A stretch of DNA of 64,000 nucleotides from Paenibacillus sp. FSL K6-1330 (GTDB lineage Bacteria > Bacillota > Bacilli > Paenibacillales > Paenibacillaceae). A model generated the notes under the pieces. It saw only the letters and a list, made by a program, of their open reading frames with translations. It ran no database searches and had not been told where the DNA came from. The stretch lies in the NCBI RefSeq assembly GCF_037976825.1, contig NZ_CP150269.1:6586001-6650000 (forward strand), read 5' to 3'. A program made the translations under genes and the position numbers. Below are positions 26,301-33,086 of this stretch, piece after piece (the stretch's first letter is position 1; each line of letters starts with the position of its first letter).

Positions 26301-27055
26301 GCATTACTATTGGCGGATGCTTCCAAAGCTCCATTTACGCTTCTCTGCGCGCCTACTTTAAAAATATAAGTCTCTCCTGCTTCCAAAGGTCCATAAGTAG
26401 CCGTGGTAACGGAGTTTTCCCAAGTGCCGCCTTTCCATGCTCCATTAATATAAATGTCATAAGCTTCGGCTCCAGGACTCGAACCCCAACTCAGCGTAAC
26501 CGTATCTTCCGTTACATCGTCAATTTTAAGTTGGCTTGGAGGAGTCAACGGTGCATCTTTATATTCAGCTTCGTCTTTGGTTGTGGTGAATTCCAATACA
26601 TTGCTTTTGTGTTCTTTTTTCACGTCGCCGTCCCACGTAATATAGATTTTGTAGGTCGTTTCAGGTGTCAATCCGGTCACGGCACGGGTCCAATAATTGC
26701 CCCATGCCAGCCACTTGCCTGAATCCGCGTCCCACACCTGTATATTGTTTTCACCTTCGACGGGTTTGAAATCCCATTGAAATATCGCCATATTATGAGA
26801 GACACTTTCAATACGAAGATTCTGCGGTGCCAGCGGATCCTGGGCTTCATTGGTCTGGGCTTTATACGTTGAGTTCGTTACTGTCGCGGGCTCTAGGCCG
26901 GAGTTAACTGTGGAAATGTCAGTAGAAATGTCTGTAGGAGGAGCACTTTCTGCTGCATAGGATGCAGGCGCATTAAAGAGTGGCGTAAAAATAAGAATAA
27001 GGGCCAAAAAGCATATCACCCATTTCGGGTGCTTTTTCGTTATAAATGATGTCAC
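23315..27055 (-). CDS. S-layer-anchored GH18 chitinase with FN3 modules
   Basis: 1246-residue secreted endochitinase. Order (from GTG 27055): signal peptide 1-35; three FN3-like modules at about 73-160, 170-255 and 260-340; GH18 catalytic domain about 345-730 with motif FDGLDIDWEYP (catalytic E485) and SVGGW; a fourth FN3 at about 740-825; a Gly/Ser linker (near 827-846); an uncharacterised beta-rich region; and three SLH repeats over the last 180 residues. SLH domains bind pyruvylated secondary cell-wall polymer, so the enzyme is held on the surface. AGAGGTG eight bases before GTG 27055 sets the start over the upstream ATG at 27130. Monocistronic, with a candidate cre site upstream. Confidence 0.95.
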   Translation of the reverse strand: MTSFITKKHPKWVICFLALILIFTPLFNAPASYAAESAPPTDISTDISTVNSGLEPATVTNSTYKAQTNEAQDPLAPQNLRIESVSHNMAIFQWDFKPVEGENNIQVWDADSGKWLAWGNYWTRAVTGLTPETTYKIYITWDGDVKKEHKSNVLEFTTTKDEAEYKDAPLTPPSQLKIDDVTEDTVTLSWGSSPGAEAYDIYINGAWKGGTWENSVTTATYGPLEAGETYIFKVGAQRSVNGALEASANSNAVTLKWGELAQPQGLQVVTATRSTVSLGWAPVPGVTSYDIYQDGVKVGSSSGSRYVAAGLEEGKTYSYKVVGHNGLWTSPESEAVSVVPGSNYNNITYYTSWSASSEERNFHPGDLDVSQITHINYAFADICWKKYGSGPRACEDPNIPAQDRYVHDGEIVIGDPTFDFQNFAAFESIKATNPHLKLIVSVGGWTWSKNFSNIAMTEETRRTFANSAVKFLREYKFDGLDIDWEYPVEGGAEENSRAPEDKENFALLMKTVREALDAAGSEDGTYYLLTIASGQGDNFTVNADFANSVQYLDFINIMTYDYSGKDDPFGHHNSPLFYDKALLRSSAPRNHVLGGLLGHLNGGVPTHKLIVGVPYYGKGWDGCGQLGQYQTCNKGGTVLKSWEQGIFDFSDLENKYIDKNGYKRYWNESAKVPYLYNDQNKVFITYNDKNTMKYTASIVKSLDIAGVMSWDISGDRNKTLTTQLIHDLPINGKVNASALPTPANLSKVSVGSSSIQVKWDAVAGATGYEVYVNHALSGLVTENSYTVNGLSSLTNYKIHVLAVDRTGDEINRVSSASNLLSVTTSSSGSGGSDGSGGSGGSGGSGSPTPSTPQPPKAKDQLEANVTLHGDKAVVTIPTATAVNSINLSDSSNFQIHAGAGAKQAEVEIPQEIIAAVAKKGAKASLSIIVNGTEYRIPASLITVSGPVKVSIVSPGAADAASMETLLKGGEVLANPLSFKLEQINADKTTTELKHFGKTHVSEFMNVDAIKINVKRATGVVYTPGTHELRSVPTLFKVNADGTVTVEIKKTGSGIYALVQQDIRFSDAIPSWAREDIAQAAAKLIVTGESNGSFGGNKQITRAEIISIVVKALGILPDDSNSNFKDVDSKSLHAREIAAAKAAGLVKGRSGDIFDPNSLITREELAVMLSNVLNYAGKKNEANQGLLNKFKDHAKVSSYAKSSVAFVVEQKIMQGVSASKLDPQSHVTKAQTVVTVMRLLRAVGLSN

Positions 27056-27187
27056 CGTTTTCACCTCTGTTGATAAATTTCGATTGCAAATGATACAGCA
27101 TTTCAATGAATGTCTGTCCCTCGGTGTCATCGAGTGTTTCTTTGATGACTTGCCTATTTTCGCATATCGCTCAAATCCAACTTGTAT

Positions 27188-27201
27188 TGAAAGCGGTTAC
27201 T
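27188..27201. promoter_or_regulatory. Candidate CcpA-binding (cre) site upstream of the chitinase
   Basis: TGAAAGCGGTTACT agrees with the degenerate cre consensus TGWAARCGYTWNCW at 13 of 14 positions. It lies about 135 bases upstream of the chitinase start. Catabolite control of chitinases is common, but this is a consensus match only. Confidence 0.4.
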
Positions 27202-27481
27202 GATTTTCCCAGCTCAACTATGTAGAGTTCAGTCCCCCCTCTCTCTACTCATGATTGAATCACTGTCCGTACACTCTACTACAGCCTCCTTTCTTGAATT
27301 CAAAGGTGTTCAATAAATATTCATATATTTGTATCATGGAACCTACACCATCGATTGAGAAGGGATACATTTCCATAAACGTGGGGTAAATTCTTGTAAT
27401 TTTATATTCTGTTAATAAATTCAACATGAATCCAATCTACCCGTCCTGCAACACCCATAATGCCTTCAAATAAATATTTCT
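27202..27481. other. AT-rich gene-free region
   Basis: About 280 bases between the chitinase upstream region and the PadR-type promoter repeat. No ORF with a ribosome binding site and no clear hairpin. GC content drops here and stays low to about 33 kb. Confidence 0.4.
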
Positions 27482-27557
27482 ATTACGTTGGAATTAATAA
27501 ATTCTGATATACTATTGTTAATTGAGGTACTGTGTTGTACGATGTATGTGCGGAAGG
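27482..27557 (+). repeat. Promoter repeat copy 1 (PadR-type), ahead of the serine hydrolase
   Basis: Near-duplicate of 29010-29083. Contains -35 TTGTTA (27515-27520), a 17-base spacer and -10 TACGAT (27538-27543). The dyad GTAC-N6-GTAC (27527-27540) lies across the spacer and -10, where a repressor would block polymerase. Transcription would lead into the serine hydrolase gene through a leader of about 180 bases. Confidence 0.7.
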
Positions 27558-27732
27558 CAGGTGTGAAAGACAGAACGAATATGACGTATATATGGAAAAC
27601 AACCAGTTAACAAGGGTATTTCGAGAAAAACAATTCATTTAGGGGGTTAACATATATGTGAAAAAAGAGGAATTTACTGCTTGTTAGGACAGAATCGAAC
27701 CATACAATATTAATAGAGAAGAGGAATGCCTT

Positions 27733-28899
27733 ATGAAAATACGTAATCAAATTACATTTGCAAGTCTGGCCCTTTTAATAACTGGAAGTGCCCTGCTATA
27801 CACATCGCCAACCTCAATTGTAAAAGCAAAGCCCACTCAAAATGTATCTAGTTCACAAACAAGCACTCAACGAGATCATAACTCCGTCAAGCAAGCCATG
27901 CGGGATACACTGCAACTTGGATTCCCGGGGATACTTGCTAAAACTTTTGAGGGTGGAAAAACGTGGGGTTATGCGGCTGGGGTAGCGAATCTGAGCACCA
28001 AGAAACCAATGGAAACAGATTTTCGCTTTCGCATTGGCAGCGTGACGAAGACGTTCACTGCAACGGTTGTACTTCAATTAGCTGGAGAGAACCGCTTGAA
28101 TCTAGACGACTCCATTGAAAAATGGCTGCCTGGTGTCATTCAAGGAAACGGATATAATGGTAAACAGATTACCATCCGGCAGATATTGAACCATACAAGT
28201 GGTATCGCTGAATACTCAAGGTCAAAAGACGTTGATTTTATGGATACAAAAAAATCGTATTCGGCTGAAGAGATAGTGAAGATGGGCATTTCTCTGCCCC
28301 CAGACTTTGCCCCAGGTAAGGGCTGGTCTTATTCAAACACAGGATACGTATTACTGGGTATTCTTATTGAAAAAGTAACTGGAAACAGCTACGCGGAAGA
28401 GATTGAAAATCGGATTATTGAACCGCTTGAATTGTCGGATACATTCCTACCTGGCAATTCAAGCGTTATTCCAGGCACCAAGCATGCTCGGGGATATTCC
28501 CAACCAGACGAAACAAGTGAGATAAAAGACGTTACTTACTATAACCCAAGTGCAGGAAGCTCGGCTGGAGATATGATTTCTACTGCTGATGACTTAAATA
28601 AATTCTTCTCTTCCTTGCTCGGTGGCAAATTACTGAAGGAACAGCAACTAAAACAAATGCTTACTACAGTTCCCACAGGAAGAGCAGGAATCGATGGATA
28701 TGGTCTTGGAATCTTTGAAACTAAGCTTCCAAACGGTGCCTCGATATGGGGACACACAGGTGGCATTTTAGGGTTTTCTACTATTGTTGGAGGTACACTT
28801 GGAGGCAAGCATACGTTGGTCGTCAGTTTGAACAGCTTGGGTAGAGATAACAGTCCTAATCCTTTTAAAAATATTTTACTTGCTGAATTTAACAAGTAG
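27733..28899 (+). CDS. Secreted serine hydrolase of the class C beta-lactamase / DD-peptidase family
   Basis: 388 residues with a signal peptide (about 1-32). The three active-site motifs of the PF00144 family are present: SxxK at S103-K106 (GSVTK), YxN at Y200-N202 (WSYSN), and HTG at 341-343 (WGHTGG). Members include DD-carboxypeptidases, esterases and penicillin-binding-like proteins; a true beta-lactamase cannot be assumed. ATG 27733 follows GAAGAGG. It is driven by a promoter nearly identical to that of the downstream padR operon, so it probably belongs to that regulon. Composition is AT-rich compared with the flanking core genes. Confidence 0.9.
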   Translation: MKIRNQITFASLALLITGSALLYTSPTSIVKAKPTQNVSSSQTSTQRDHNSVKQAMRDTLQLGFPGILAKTFEGGKTWGYAAGVANLSTKKPMETDFRFRIGSVTKTFTATVVLQLAGENRLNLDDSIEKWLPGVIQGNGYNGKQITIRQILNHTSGIAEYSRSKDVDFMDTKKSYSAEEIVKMGISLPPDFAPGKGWSYSNTGYVLLGILIEKVTGNSYAEEIENRIIEPLELSDTFLPGNSSVIPGTKHARGYSQPDETSEIKDVTYYNPSAGSSAGDMISTADDLNKFFSSLLGGKLLKEQQLKQMLTTVPTGRAGIDGYGLGIFETKLPNGASIWGHTGGILGFSTIVGGTLGGKHTLVVSLNSLGRDNSPNPFKNILLAEFNK

Positions 28900-29009
28900 G
28901 CAAAAAGGAAAAACGTTATTCTTTCTGTAGAACCATGGGAAAGGATGGCGCATGAGATTTGGCTGCTTCATGTATTTGGATCAGTCAACATGTAGCAGCG
29001 GTTCCCTCT

Positions 29010-29083
29010 ATTACGTTGAATAAAAAAATCCTGAAGTACTATTGATATTTGATGTACTGTGTTGTACGATGTATCCGCAGGAG
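29010..29083 (+). repeat. Promoter repeat copy 2 (PadR-type), ahead of padR-DUF1700
   Basis: Matches 27482-27557 along most of its length. -35 TTGATA (29042-29047), 17-base spacer, -10 TACGAT (29065-29070), and the same GTAC-TGTGTT-GTAC dyad within the core promoter. It lies directly upstream of the padR ribosome binding site, the expected place for autoregulation. Confidence 0.72.
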
Positions 29084-29093
29084 GTACAATATC

Positions 29094-29426
29094 ATGAATG
29101 TCGAAGATTGGAAATCACAAATCAAGAGAGGAACACTCGAATTTTGTATTCTATTGCTAATAAAGCAGCGACCCTATTATGGGTATGAAATCATAAGTAA
29201 GTTAGAACAGCATCCTATTGTTGCTGCAAAAGAAAATACAATTTATCCTCTGCTTAGAAGATTATTGAAAGAAGAATATGTATCTTCATCTTGGCAAGAA
29301 AGTACAGAGGGTTTGCCACCGAGAAAATATTATTCCATTACAGAAAAAGGGAACGAATACTTAAACGCTATGTCCTTAGAATGGGATAATTTATTAATTG
29401 CTATAGCAGAAATTAAAGGAGTGTGA
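29094..29426 (+). CDS. PadR family transcriptional regulator
   Basis: 110-residue winged-helix repressor. Typical of the group: IKRGTLEFCILLLIKQRPYYGYEII, the recognition region AAKENTIYPLLRRLLKEEYV and the wing GLPPRKYYSITEKGNEYL. The open frame extends to 29049 within the promoter, but GGAGG with ATG 29094 is the natural start. The downstream HAAS/DUF1700 gene starts five bases after its stop, the usual PadR-DUF1700 pairing. It probably represses both promoter copies through the GTAC dyads. Confidence 0.92.
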   Translation: MNVEDWKSQIKRGTLEFCILLLIKQRPYYGYEIISKLEQHPIVAAKENTIYPLLRRLLKEEYVSSSWQESTEGLPPRKYYSITEKGNEYLNAMSLEWDNLLIAIAEIKGV

Positions 29427-29430
29427 AATT

Positions 29431-29988
29431 TTGGATAAAATTACGAATGACTATCTTGAAAAGATTGAAAAGTATTTGAAATCCATGTCCGATTCCGAGC
29501 GTATGGACATTGTCAAAGAAATCAAAAGTGTAATGCTTGAATTGCAAAATAATGGTCTATCTTCTGCGCAAATCATCGAGCGGCTAGGAAACCCAAAAGA
29601 ATTAGCGAAAGCATACTTAGGTGAAGCCATTTCAAAGAACAGTAAATTTAGTTGGCGTAAATTCGGTGCTATATTTGCATTTTGTAGCAGCTTTGCAGGC
29701 ATCAGCGGTATGTTTCTTCTGCCTCTTCTCAGTACTCTTTCCATTGCTTTAATGATTAGTGGAGTCATTACACCAATAGGCGGAATTATTAAATTTGTTG
29801 GGCATCTTATGGGATATGATATTGCCGGAATAACAATCGAAATGGGAGCATATACACCAAGCCCAATGCTGTTCTTACCCATTTCTATTGTGATTGGTGT
29901 GTTGATGTTTTGGCTCGGGAAAGTATTATGGAAACTTACAATTAAATACATACAGGCCATTAGTCAGAAAAAGAAAACATTGTATTAA
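29431..29988 (+). CDS. DUF1700/HAAS-domain membrane protein
   Basis: 185 residues. Cytoplasmic N-terminal HAAS-type helical domain (about 1-70; MSDSERMDIVKEIKSVMLEL and IIERLGNPKELAKAYLGE), followed by three to four membrane segments. Such proteins are encoded next to PadR regulators and are thought to tune PadR activity or envelope stress responses, but their function is not settled. TTG 29431 is preceded by GGAGTG; the frame is tight with padR. Confidence 0.88.
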   Translation: MDKITNDYLEKIEKYLKSMSDSERMDIVKEIKSVMLELQNNGLSSAQIIERLGNPKELAKAYLGEAISKNSKFSWRKFGAIFAFCSSFAGISGMFLLPLLSTLSIALMISGVITPIGGIIKFVGHLMGYDIAGITIEMGAYTPSPMLFLPISIVIGVLMFWLGKVLWKLTIKYIQAISQKKKTLY

Positions 29989-30051
29989 TAAAAAAGAACG
30001 GGACCCGGCGTTCATTCATAGACCAACCGCACCCCGTTTTTACTATGATGG

Positions 30052-30084
30052 AAAAAGAGCCCTTCAAGAGCTCTTTTTCTTTTA
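30052..30084. terminator. Bidirectional terminator after the PadR operon
   Basis: Stem AAAAAGAGC (30052-30060) / GCTCTTTTT (30070-30078) with T-rich flanks on both strands. It serves the rightward padR operon and the leftward SnoaL-like gene. Confidence 0.88.
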
Positions 30085-30108
30085 TTTATGCAATGATATC
30101 AAACCGAT

Positions 30109-30477
30109 TCATCGAATCGAACTTAAATGCTCATGCTTTAATTTCCATAAGCCATCGGCATCGCAAACGAACACATTCGTTGCTCTCCCGCTTCCGGCCG
30201 TATATGTCCCCTGATGATAACCCTCAAAGTGATAGGTATAAATACATACCGCCGAATGAGCATCACTCGCTATCCACTCTATATCCTCCGCCCGGTATAC
30301 CTCATCCCGAATAACATTCCAGGCATGTTCGAAATATGCCCGGATCTCATCCAACGTATGACAGCTCCGATCCGAAAACCAATAGACCGCTTCTCCGTCG
30401 AGCAGCCGGGCTACATTGTCAAAATTATGCGTATTCGTAGCCGCTATGTATGCCTCAAGTGCCTTATGATATGACAT
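30109..30477 (-). CDS. SnoaL/NTF2-like small protein
   Basis: 122 residues with the cone-like NTF2 fold pattern: N-terminal helices (ALEAYIAATNTHNFDNVARLL), then beta strands ending GLWKLKHEHLSSI. This family includes isomerases, cyclases and many uncharacterised polyketide or stress proteins. No catalytic residues can be pinned down. ATG at 30477; monocistronic and facing the PadR operon terminator. Confidence 0.82.
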   Translation of the reverse strand: MSYHKALEAYIAATNTHNFDNVARLLDGEAVYWFSDRSCHTLDEIRAYFEHAWNVIRDEVYRAEDIEWIASDAHSAVCIYTYHFEGYHQGTYTAGSGRATNVFVCDADGLWKLKHEHLSSIR

Positions 30478-30598
30478 CGCTCCGTCGCTTCCTCCCTCAA
30501 ATAGGCATATAAGTTAATAAACAAAGTATAGTACAATTTTGTTCAATGACGGATCTTTCCTGGTTAACTTTCATATATCTGTGTTTATGTTAATGTCC

Positions 30599-30958
30599 TT
30601 AACATTTTGTTTGAAAATTTGCCTTTCCTTCCAAGACTGCATTCAAGAATTTCTTTGACTTTTTCAATCGCTTCTGGATCTCTTCAATTTCTTTGATTTT
30701 TTGTTCAACCATTTTTGTCTTTGCCTCGTATGATAAATTAAGTTGTTGATTTACTAGCAAACTTAATTCTTCTATAGAAAAGTCTACGGATAAAAGTGCC
30801 TTCACATCATCTAGAAACTCAACAACCTCTTCAGAATAAACACGATAATTATTAACATCTCTTTTAACATAACTGTCTGGAATTAGGTTTTTACGTTCAT
30901 AGAATCTTAATGTTGATATGGGCAGACCCGTTAATTTTGAAACATCGTTTATTTTCAT
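30599..30958 (-). CDS. MerR family transcriptional regulator
   Basis: 119 residues. The N-terminal MerR helix-turn-helix (about 1-70; MKINDVSKLTGLPISTLRFYERKNLIP) is followed by a long coiled-coil dimerisation helix ending near IQKRLKKSKKFL. The short C-terminus has a single cysteine, so a metal-thiolate sensor site as in classical MerR is absent; an organic inducer or oxidant is more likely. It is divergent from a nitroreductase whose promoter has the 19-base spacer diagnostic of MerR activation. Confidence 0.9.
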   Translation of the reverse strand: MKINDVSKLTGLPISTLRFYERKNLIPDSYVKRDVNNYRVYSEEVVEFLDDVKALLSVDFSIEELSLLVNQQLNLSYEAKTKMVEQKIKEIEEIQKRLKKSKKFLNAVLEGKANFQTKC

Positions 30959-30977
30959 AATAGGACCTCTTTATTTC

Positions 30978-31008
30978 TTGCTATAAACCTAGGTTCATAG
31001 TTCATAAT
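30978..31008 (+). promoter_or_regulatory. MerR-type promoter/operator of the nitroreductase
   Basis: TTGCTA (30978-30983), a 19-base spacer, and CATAAT (31003-31008). The spacer contains the near-perfect dyad CTATAAACCTAGGTTCATAG (30981-31000). The over-long spacer with centred dyad is the classic MerR-activated architecture. Confidence 0.78.
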
Positions 31009-31076
31009 ACGAAATATGATAACGAACGACATACACAATGTCAAAAAAATCTAATGTTATCAAGAGGAGAGGTTCT

Positions 31077-31715
31077 ATGTTTAACCATATTCAAAACAAT
31101 GATTTCGCCAATATCGTTATGGGCCGACGTTCTGTCCGTAATTATGATGAGAATTTTAAAATATCGAAGGAAGAGATGAGCGAAATGATTTCGGAAGCCA
31201 GTCTGGCTCCATCCTCTGCAAACATGCAGCCTTGGCGTGTAATTGTGGTCGATACTCCAGAAGGAAAAGAAAAGCTGAGACCTCTTGTGCGTTTCAATAC
31301 ATTACAAAATGATACTTCATCAGCCATGTTATTAATTTTTGGTGACACCCAAAGCTATTTATATGCTGAAGAAATTTACAATACAGCTGTGGAACAAGGA
31401 AAAATGCCAGCTGAAGTACGAGATCGTCAACTCGAAACCATTCTATCCATGTTTCCGACCCTATCAAAAGAAATGAAAGTTGAAATTGCAAAAGTCGATA
31501 GCAGCCTTTTTGCCATGCAGTTCATGTTAGTAGCTCGTGCACATGGGTACGATACGAATCCAATGGCAGGCTTTGAAGTTGATCAGTTAGCAAAAGCATT
31601 TGATTTAGATGAAGAACGCTATGCTCCAGTCATGATGATTTCAATAGGAAAAGCCAAAGAGGATGGGCATGAGTCTGTTCGATTAGGTTCTGACAAGATT
31701 ACATTTTGGAGGTAA
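31077..31715 (+). CDS. Nitroreductase family protein
   Basis: 212 residues, FMN-dependent NAD(P)H oxidoreductase fold. Motifs: GRRSVRNYDENFKI for FMN phosphate binding, LAPSSANMQPWRVIVV, and the C-terminal ISIGKAKED. ATG 31077 is preceded by AAGAGGAGAGG; the longer frame at 31038 lacks a site. It is divergent from the merR-family gene and served by the MerR-type promoter. Probable role is detoxifying quinones, nitro compounds or related electrophiles. Confidence 0.92.
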   Translation: MFNHIQNNDFANIVMGRRSVRNYDENFKISKEEMSEMISEASLAPSSANMQPWRVIVVDTPEGKEKLRPLVRFNTLQNDTSSAMLLIFGDTQSYLYAEEIYNTAVEQGKMPAEVRDRQLETILSMFPTLSKEMKVEIAKVDSSLFAMQFMLVARAHGYDTNPMAGFEVDQLAKAFDLDEERYAPVMMISIGKAKEDGHESVRLGSDKITFWR

Positions 31716-31860
31716 CCATTATCCGTAATCGATTCACCATTCTTTCTTCAAAATCACAAACTCAAACTGCAAGTTTATATAGAAGCTTACTGTTAAAGGA
31801 TCAATAATCGAAAACTCTAAAGCTTGTTAAGCTAACGAAAAACTCAATCAAAAAGAAAAA

Positions 31861-31888
31861 GGGAGCCGGTCATTGTGATCGGCTCCCT
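31861..31888. terminator. Convergent terminator between the nitroreductases
   Basis: Stem GGGAGCCGGTCA/TGATCGGCTCCC with a three-base loop; T-rich on the minus strand (TTTTTCTTTTTG) and moderately on the plus. It serves both converging nitroreductase genes. Confidence 0.88.
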
Positions 31889-31922
31889 TGGTTTCACATA
31901 AACTAATATTTCATTCCATGAA

Positions 31923-32555
31923 TTATATTTTGTTTTTATAAATGACTTTGTCCACATCGTGTCTAACAGTTTTATGGCCTTGTTTAATTCCTTTTCCAAT
32001 GGCTATCAGCATCACATCTTCATACCTGTCAGAAATCTGTAAGGCCGACTTTAATTGTTCGGAATCATACCCGGACATGGTAATCGTATGAAGACCCGCC
32101 TCGTTCGCCAGTAAAACTAACGACATAGACGCCAGGCTTGCGTCTCTTACTAATTCGAGTTTTAAATCTTCTTTGGATTTATTTAGATAATACTGGATTG
32201 CCGCGTTGGCTAAATAGTCTCTTAAGGATGCGTCAAAATACCCCTTTTGGAATCCATCTTCATGAATATTGATAATATTTTCTTTTTCAAATGCTTGATA
32301 ATCGCCTAGTACAACGATTAGTACGGATGCTTCTATTACCTGTTGCTGATGAAAGGCAATGGGGAGTAACATGTTCTTTAAATCCGGTTTGTCGATAACC
32401 AGGTACCGTGTTGCTTGAATATTGTTTCCGTTGGGCGATTTACTGGCTCCTTCAATCAAAGCCGCCAACGTTTCCGATTCCACTTTATAATGGGGATCAT
32501 AATGCCTGACAGAACGTCTTTGTTCTAATATCTCTCTCACACTCATTGTGCTCAC
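31923..32555 (-). CDS. Nitroreductase family protein (HypO/YfkO-like context)
   Basis: 210 residues. FMN-binding start EILEQRRSVRHYDPHYKV, ASKSPNGNNIQATRYLVI, and a C-terminal IAIGKGIKQGHKTVRHD. It is divergent from an HxlR/DUF24 regulator across a 115-base spacer holding a perfect -10 hexamer (TATAAT at 32590-32585, minus). In B. subtilis, a comparable HxlR-type regulator (HypR) controls a nitroreductase under thiol and hypochlorite stress; the same role is plausible but inferred from context. Confidence 0.9.
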   Translation of the reverse strand: MSTMSVREILEQRRSVRHYDPHYKVESETLAALIEGASKSPNGNNIQATRYLVIDKPDLKNMLLPIAFHQQQVIEASVLIVVLGDYQAFEKENIINIHEDGFQKGYFDASLRDYLANAAIQYYLNKSKEDLKLELVRDASLASMSLVLLANEAGLHTITMSGYDSEQLKSALQISDRYEDVMLIAIGKGIKQGHKTVRHDVDKVIYKNKI

Positions 32556-32622
32556 TCCAAATGTTTTATTTGCTCCATATTCCGATTATAATGGACCGTA
32601 AAGTGGCAGAAAATAACGCACA

Positions 32623-32646
32623 ATAAAGTGGGTTAGCCACCTTTAT
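32623..32646. promoter_or_regulatory. Candidate HxlR operator
   Basis: Imperfect palindrome of 24 bases: left arm ATAAAGTGG and right arm CCACCTTTAT around GTTAG. Located between the divergent nitroreductase and HxlR genes, just upstream of the hxlR-type ribosome binding site. Confidence 0.5.
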
Positions 32647-32670
32647 GTGCCTATTCAGGAGGAATACATA

Positions 32671-33021
32671 ATGAACAGTCTCAATACGGGAATCAATATT
32701 TTTATGAATACGGTAGGAGGAAAGTGGAAATGTTTAATCCTCTTTTTCCTGAGTCAAAAACCAAGGAGAACCAAGGAGTTCTATCAGCTCATGCCGACCA
32801 TAACGCAGAAAGTCTTAACCGATCAATTAAAGCAGCTGGAAAAAGATGAGCTTGTCCGAAGAGAAGTATTTAAAGAAGTACCGCCTAAGGTAGAATACAG
32901 TTTAACTGAGCTGGGCCAATCCTTCGTCCCTGTATTAAATACAATGTGTGAATGGGGCAACACCTATGCAATCGCACAAAACCTCGAAAGAGAAGAACAA
33001 ATCTGTAGCCAGCATAAATAG
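32671..33021 (+). CDS. HxlR/DUF24 family transcriptional regulator
   Basis: 116 residues, winged helix. The typical N-terminal block GGKWKCLILFFLSQKPRRTKEF contains Cys21, the conserved redox-sensing cysteine position in DUF24 regulators such as HypR and YodB, then TQKVLTDQLKQLEKDELV as recognition helix and VEYSLTELGQSF as wing. ATG 32671 has AGGAGGAAT upstream. It probably regulates the divergent nitroreductase in response to electrophiles or oxidants. Confidence 0.92.
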   Translation: MNSLNTGINIFMNTVGGKWKCLILFFLSQKPRRTKEFYQLMPTITQKVLTDQLKQLEKDELVRREVFKEVPPKVEYSLTELGQSFVPVLNTMCEWGNTYAIAQNLEREEQICSQHK

Positions 33022-33040
33022 GTGGTGCATAAGAGGCGCG

Positions 33041-33076
33041 AAAAAAAAACGAGCAGACGAATGATCGTCTGCTCGT
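33041..33076 (-). terminator. Terminator at the end of the leftward GTPase/tubulin operon
   Basis: Perfect 12-bp stem ACGAGCAGACGA - ATGA - TCGTCTGCTCGT followed on the minus strand by nine T (33049-33041). It ends the 14-kb leftward operon, 11 bases past the stop of the last gene, and separates it from the HxlR gene. Confidence 0.92.
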
Positions 33077-33086
33077 TATCTATTTG

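Noticed and set aside
27563..27610. 15-codon GTG frame with GGAAGG upstream in the serine hydrolase leader
   Set aside because: Too short to support; no known leader-peptide features. It could be a leader peptide but nothing beyond the ribosome binding site argues for it.
27733..28899. Serine hydrolase as a true beta-lactamase
   Set aside because: Motifs fit the broad PF00144 family; nothing separates resistance enzyme from DD-peptidase or esterase.
28951..29022. 23-codon frame (MRFGCFMYLDQS...) between serine hydrolase and padR
   Set aside because: Very short, overlaps the padR promoter repeat and resembles nothing.
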